Shown here piece by piece: positions 61,201 to 64,000 of a stretch of 64,000 bases of DNA. Position numbers and translations under genes: made by a program. Under the pieces are notes generated by a model. The model was given only the letters and a program-made list of their open reading frames with translations, had not been told where the DNA came from and did not search any database. How positions within the stretch are numbered: position 1 is the first letter of the stretch; each line of letters begins with the position of its first letter. The stretch is from Hofstenia miamia (taxonomy: Eukaryota; Xenacoelomorpha; Acoela): assembly GCA_004352715.1 (NCBI GenBank), contig SCFE01000017.1, forward strand, positions 2,024,572 to 2,088,571, in the 5' to 3' direction.

Positions 61201-63518
61201 TTCTAAACAGAATTCAAATAAATTATAACAATGCGAAGAATACCGATTGCAGAAACCGTTTTGCGAAAAATCATCACTTGCAATGTCTGCTGAGTAGAAA
61301 AAGCGCTCAATTTACTCCTGGCTGCAAACAAAAGGTTTTTAGGCAATTATATGAGTCAATCGATTAACTTAAATAATTTACTAATGCGTAGTTATACATT
61401 GCAATTCTATTAATGTTCGCATATAATAAAATGTACCTTTGTGAAGTCTGTGGAACAGAAATGGTTAATTTTAAACTGTTGGGACTGGCCGATTGAATAG
61501 AGTAACCCTGATCAATATCACTGTTTGAACAAATATTTGGCTTGGCGTCCAAATCAATAACTAGTTGTCCGATATCTTCCTCCAAAAAGTCGGACTCAGT
61601 ATTAAAAGCTAAATGCAATTTGAGATAGTTAAAATGCTAATTTATTGTCCCGGCAGAACGGTGAGCGAATAGTCAGCGATAGAAATTACACGCTATCAGC
61701 AATTCGACGGTAAACATTCGACAACATCTGTTCGCCAGTGAGGGCGCTACAATGTGTGTAAGAGAGCCAAAATCCGCCTGCCAATCGTTTTGCAATAACA
61801 TTTTTAATTAACTATCATTTTTAAATGCCGCAATAAAACAAAATGATTTATTAAATTTTAATATGCACTCGCCAACGTCCCTTCTATTTACAAAATATAT
61901 TTATAGATTACTACTCGCTTATTTCTCAAATTATACTTCAGTATATAAAACATGTTAAATCTAATTTTGCCTCGTTTGTTCGGGTTTCAATTACAGACCT
62001 AGTCATTAATATTCCATTCGAAAGCATAGTTTTGTACACTTAGAAATATAAAATAAAATAATTACATGTAAGTTATTTATGTCCAAAATTTAAAAAAATG
62101 AAACTTCATTTTTACATAAAAATTTAAAAATCACTTAACCCCAGGTGCGATCCTAGAAAATTTTAAATGGGGGTTCAATTTTTTTCCTAAAATTATTAAA
62201 AAACGATTATTTATTGGCAATAGTTATGCAAAATCTAGTCATAATTTGCAAAAAGTGCATTGATTTAGGAGATTCTTCACAAAAACCTCAAGATTTATAC
62301 ACATGAAAGCCAGTCTTTTTTTCATAGAAGAGACGAAAATTTTTGAAAAAAAGGTTTCTATCTTATTAAAAAAACCCTAAAAAGATATTTTTACCACAAT
62401 ATTTACTAAAGAAAATGGCAATTTCATATAGTGCTTAGACAAATTTTGAAAATGGGGGGGGGGGGGCATTCCCCCAAAACCGCACCAGCTCAATGCTTAA
62501 AGTAGATTTGATATTTTACCAAACCCGAGGCATTATAAATACAATTAAACATTTTTAACACACCCATTCACTTGGTGAAAATAAAAAAACAAGTAATTCG
62601 ATACGTCTTCTGTATTTTAAAAAATTCCAAATTAGTCATTAATAATAAATTGATGGCGCTTTATTGATCATTCTCGTTCTTGCATCTGCTCTTTGTTATG
62701 TAATTAAATCGTACTCTGGCAAAAACTTTAAAATCAACATGCGCGATCTTTATTGCAATGGATCCACACTTAAGCTGTGAGTTCGCACAATCAAATTCAG
62801 AATCTCACACTCACACCCAAGCCGTCCCCAATTAAGCAGTGCACAAGTACCATACTGAGACTTCAACTGAGTACCACCCACTTAAAGTGATCTCCTGTTG
62901 ATACGTTATCAAGGTATCAACGTATCACTTTGTTGATTGAAAATTCTCAAATGAAATTTTTATTTGATGCCCATGACATCAAAATACGATATGTTTAAAA
63001 TTGGCAGGACATTCACAATCATTTATTAAGGATCACAAATTGATACAATATGACCCGAAAATAGAAGAAAATGAAACCGTTTTACTAATTAAAAAAGAGT
63101 TAATATTGAAATTTCATTTACTATTCTAACTGAAGGCTGATAGCCGCTGTTGGCAAATTGCAATAACTGGCAAACTTCATGGAAATGACAACTATACCAG
63201 TCATATATTCACGGGCTTAGAAAGTTGAAGGGACTTGGCTTAAAAGCAAGGCAATGTCAGACACTCAAGAGGTGGAAGCTGCTTACGAATACTTAGTGCA
63301 GTTAATAAGTAATCGGTGACGGATTAAGTTCCCATATATAGTTTTAATCCATGTAATGAATCATTGGACTACTTTTTTGTAAATAATGAATATTATTAAC
63401 ATTAAAATGCCTAGAAAATTTTCAAAATTTGTTTTTTAAAAACATTAAGCGCTAACAACTCACCAACTAATAATTTTCCAAAATCTGTCAGCACCACTGA
63501 ACAAGGGAATCGTCGCAT
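37191..63518 (-). CDS. scribbler/brakeless - ZNF608/ZNF609 family transcriptional regulator, seven coding exons
   Basis: The spliced exons (63464-63518, 61437-61608, 60594-60813, 55140-55287, 40793-40880, 38744-39743, 37191-37406) give 1899 nt, 632 residues plus stop. All introns are GT-AG and every phase matches (1, 2, 0, 1, 2, 0). Landmarks: [11 protein letters not shown] at residues 30-40; a Ser/Lys-rich segment before 149; the family's core domain at about 163-233 ([42 protein letters not shown]); one C2H2 finger (Cys330, Cys335, His348, His351 or 353); Pro/Ser and Pro/Gln/Tyr-rich tails; and an Ala6 run. Fly scribbler and vertebrate ZNF609 are nuclear regulators, scribbler being a corepressor in eye and wing patterning. 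This protein is much shorter than ZNF609 (about 1400) and departs from it in the core (RYDWGSQR where relatives have RHDWAPPR). Exon 1 is the least certain. Confidence 0.85.
38744..39743 (-). CDS. scribbler/ZNF609-type gene, coding exon 6 (zinc finger)
   Basis: A 1000-base exon between acceptor CATTTAG and donor ATG/GTATGT. It opens with [12 protein letters not shown], the end of the conserved core, then basic GRPKRKS-type segments, and a C2H2 finger starting [20 protein letters not shown], which is close to the family signature. After it come an acidic Ser-rich part (about 355-410), a Ser/Pro/Thr-rich part, and a Tyr/Pro/Gln-rich part ([26 protein letters not shown]). Overlapping frames at 39451-39768 are shadows. 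Confidence 0.92.
40793..40880 (-). CDS. scribbler/ZNF609-type gene, coding exon 5 (core domain)
   Basis: An 88-base exon found by homology: acceptor CTATATTTAG, donor CAAAG/GTATAT. Joined in phase it reads (G)[19 protein letters not shown] then CTRYDWGSQ(R), the centre of the family's conserved domain. The longer open frame over the same bases (40686-40880) is a shadow. The match in both phases to exons 4 and 6 is strong support. Confidence 0.92.
41751..41997 (+). repeat. Dispersed intronic repeat, copy 1
   Basis: About 245 bases resembling 51684-51929 in the same orientation, with shared blocks such as TTTTGACCTTT, AATTAGCTATTAT and ATTAAGGCTTGGCT; roughly 75-80% identity by eye. No coding capacity; family unknown. 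Confidence 0.7.
42187..42784. mobile_element. TTAA-flanked MITE (piggyBac-like, 598 bp)
   Basis: The left end CATTAAACAGCCTGG (42187-42201) and the inverted right end CCTTAAACAGCCTGG (42770-42784) match at 14 of 15, each with TTAA outside (42183-42186 and 42785-42788). The interior holds a GC-rich hairpin block (42335-42440) unlike the AT-rich intron around it and two ~32-bp direct repeats starting GGAAATTCTTT (about 42688 and 42720). No transposase. It lies in the 14.3 kb intron of the scribbler/ZNF609-type gene. Confidence 0.65.
42335..42440. repeat. GC-rich hairpin-forming block
   Basis: It contains ACCGGGAGG facing CCTCCGGT and CGGAG facing CTCCG within about 100 bases. A short piece (ACGACACGCCTC) recurs inverted near 45530, suggesting a repeat family. 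It could fold as RNA or single-stranded DNA, but no known ncRNA is recognised. Confidence 0.5.
43956..43996. repeat. Inverted repeat GCCAAGTG ... CACTTGGC
   Basis: Eight-base perfect arms about 23 bases apart in the large intron. Too short for a confident miRNA call. Confidence 0.4.
44782..45241. mobile_element. Possible TTAA-flanked MITE
   Basis: TTAA at 44778-44781 followed by CCCCTGTCAGGTAGA, and an inverted CACTATTCGACCTGGTAGA ending before TTAA at 45242. The ends share only GGTAGA-type cores with different spacing, so this is weak. Confidence 0.25.
46247..46294 (+). repeat. (TC)n(TA)n microsatellite
   Basis: A short CT run followed by about 36 bases of TA repeat, intronic. Confidence 0.85.
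48556..48813. mobile_element. hAT-like MITE (258 bp) with perfect target duplication
   Basis: The left end CAGAGGCGCGTTTAG and the inverted right end CAGTGGTGCGCTTAG are alike, and perfect 8-bp duplications GGTCGTTG (48548-48555 and 48814-48821) flank them. G-rich (left) and C-rich (right) blocks follow inside, as in the element at 22158. Non-coding, in the large intron. Confidence 0.85.
51684..51929 (+). repeat. Dispersed intronic repeat, copy 2
   Basis: Partner of 41751-41997. It has a short internal tandem duplication (TTAAGAATCATTAAGG) that copy 1 lacks. Confidence 0.7.
52461..52477. repeat. 17-bp palindrome ATGCGCCATTGGCGCAT
   Basis: Perfect 8-base arms around one central base, GC-rich in an AT-rich intron. 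It could bind a dimeric regulator or form a tiny hairpin; function unknown. Confidence 0.6.
55140..55287 (-). CDS. scribbler/ZNF609-type gene, coding exon 4 (start of core domain)
   Basis: The acceptor TTAATTTAG and the donor GAAG/GTTTGT (weak at +3) bound 148 bases. It encodes [20 protein letters not shown] then [20 protein letters not shown] and GVVWNESEE(G), the most recognisable part of the family. Sequence past the donor (LFIVYS) is intronic. Confidence 0.9.
55288..60593 (-). other. 5.3-kb intron; one unexplained minus-strand frame
   Basis: No family is recognised. The 129-residue frame at 57014-57403 (minus) has a fairly protein-like stretch ([20 protein letters not shown]) and could be a decayed gene piece, but its ends are low-complexity and nothing supports expression. 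Confidence 0.45.
60594..60813 (-). CDS. scribbler/ZNF609-type gene, coding exon 3
   Basis: The acceptor TTTTTTAG precedes C-AAC-ACA-AAT-ATG; the donor is AAG/GTGTGT. It encodes a low-complexity acidic and Ser-rich stretch ([20 protein letters not shown]) then a Lys/Ser-rich one ([17 protein letters not shown]), as in the Lys/Ser-rich N-terminal region of ZNF609. The internal ATG at 60803 is probably not the start, because exon 2 joins in phase. Confidence 0.8.
61437..61608 (-). CDS. scribbler/ZNF609-type gene, coding exon 2 (IDLDA motif)
   Basis: The acceptor GCATTTAG and donor AAAG/GTACAT bound 172 bases. It encodes [20 protein letters not shown](A), matching the acidic DIG..IIDLDAD motif near the N-terminus of ZNF608/609, then a Ser/Asn-rich part ending SVPQTSQ. 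Confidence 0.85.
61733..61750 (+). promoter_or_regulatory. Possible CTCF-like site (CGCCAGTGAGGGCGCTAC)
   Basis: It resembles the CTCF core (AGAGGGCGCT form) but lacks one base of the usual spacing. It lies in the first intron, in a GC-richer patch (61650-61760) just upstream of exon 2 that could also be an alternative promoter. Confidence 0.2.
62142..62488. mobile_element. Probable old hAT-like MITE (347 bp)
   Basis: The left end CAGGTGCGATCCT and the inverted right end CTGGTGCGGTTTT match at 9 of 13, with G-run and C-run blocks inside both, as in the other hAT-like elements of the window. Flanking octamers CTTAACCC and CTCAATGC agree at 5 of 8. First intron of the scribbler/ZNF609-type gene. 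Confidence 0.45.
62897..62928. repeat. Overlapping inverted repeats around TGATACGTT ... AACGTATCA
   Basis: Nested dyads: TTGATACGTTATCAA, GTTGATA facing TATCAAC, and TGATACGTT (62899-62907) facing AACGTATCA (62919-62927). This allows alternative hairpins; a binding site for a dimeric factor is possible. Confidence 0.5.
63464..63518 (-). CDS. scribbler/ZNF609-type gene, candidate coding exon 1
   Basis: ATG at 63518-63516 (A at -3) opens [18 protein letters not shown] and runs into a strong donor TTG/GTGAGT. The one leftover base completes the split codon of exon 2, and the whole CDS becomes divisible by three. No homology supports these 18 residues, and the frame is open upstream of the ATG, so an alternative 5' exon or start remains possible. 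Confidence 0.55.
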
Positions 63519-64000
63519 CCTTAATTCGTGCCTTGTCGCTGATCGGTTCAGGCGCGCCTGACAGGACTTGGGTATTATATTTGTAGAAAACAAATTAGTT
63601 GGTTAGTTGTTATTGCCGTGGAACTTACACCGGATTTCGTGAACGTTTTTTTAAAAAAAATGGAATTTTCATTGAAAAATATTGAATCTTTTCAAGTAAT
63701 TCAACTACAATAAGTTTCCAACAGTATGTTCGAGCGCGTTCACCAATAGCTGTGACACAATCTCAGGATATCCAAATTTCATAATGGGAGAAAATTTGGA
63801 AAAACCGTACATAGGCAGTTTAAGGCTAGTTGTCGTGACCCAACAGTCCCAATGCCGCCTAGAGATAATGCTGCAATTATATTGGCAACGAACATTGGGA
63901 AAGGGAACCAACAAAAAAATACTAAAGAATGTGACGCATTTTAAAAACATCCAGGCAAAATAATTCATTAAACATTAAAAAGTTACAACTAAGTTTTAAA
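63519..64000. other. Possible 5' UTR or promoter side of the scribbler/ZNF609-type gene
   Basis: No TATA box or clear start site is assigned. The minus-strand frame at 63705-63968 has no recognisable domain. Confidence 0.3.

Overview
The window is animal nuclear DNA, most likely from an arthropod and possibly a hexapod. It is AT-rich and intron-rich, it holds an insect-type EcKinase-like (CHK family) gene and a scribbler/ZNF608-609 family gene, and it is crowded with non-LTR retrotransposons and DNA transposons of animal type. No bacterial features (operons, ribosome binding sites, CRISPR) are present. The species cannot be named from the sequence. The assembly is a draft: there are two runs of N (6653-6672 and about 23801-24467) and five single-N joins, and at least four of these gaps carry the same sequence on both sides.

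1-13.3 kb is a retrotransposon graveyard. Two head-to-tail copies of an R4/Dong-clade element are joined and ended by (TAA)n. They are followed by two related minus-strand LINE fragments, a plus-strand RT fragment with a YSDD box, about 4.4 kb with nothing recognisable, and another minus-strand LINE 3' end. 13.2-16.05 kb is one locus written three times across single-N joins. 18018-19229 is an intact single-exon EcKinase-like gene, the only complete simple gene here.

22-34 kb is a nest of DNA transposons. There is a 2.8 kb hAT-type element with a perfect 8-bp target duplication, holding a smaller hAT-like MITE and an N gap. Next come a 669-bp hAT-like element with ACCGGT clusters and a Tc1/mariner remnant. 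A 5.3 kb interval bounded by perfect 22-bp inverted repeats follows; it contains a broken LINE and a 957-bp piggyBac-type element. The empty site of that piggyBac insertion is also in the window, in the duplicated sequence after a single-N join, which looks like an insertion polymorphism between haplotypes.

37-63.5 kb is the main gene, on the minus strand. Seven coding exons (63464-63518, 61437-61608, 60594-60813, 55140-55287, 40793-40880, 38744-39743, 37191-37406) join with GT-AG introns and matching phases into a 1899-nt, 632-residue reading frame. It has the N-terminal IDLDA motif, the GPCEPGT-to-CDSP domain and the single C2H2 finger typical of scribbler/brakeless and ZNF608/609, which are nuclear transcriptional regulators. 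Its introns (up to 14.3 kb) hold MITEs, a dispersed repeat and hairpins but no other convincing gene.

No clearly new biological system is evident. The most interesting items are the filled/empty piggyBac site, the tandem TAA-targeted R4-like insertions, the nested hAT/LINE/piggyBac locus, and the short, divergent ZNF609-type gene with a strong splice donor just after its stop codon.
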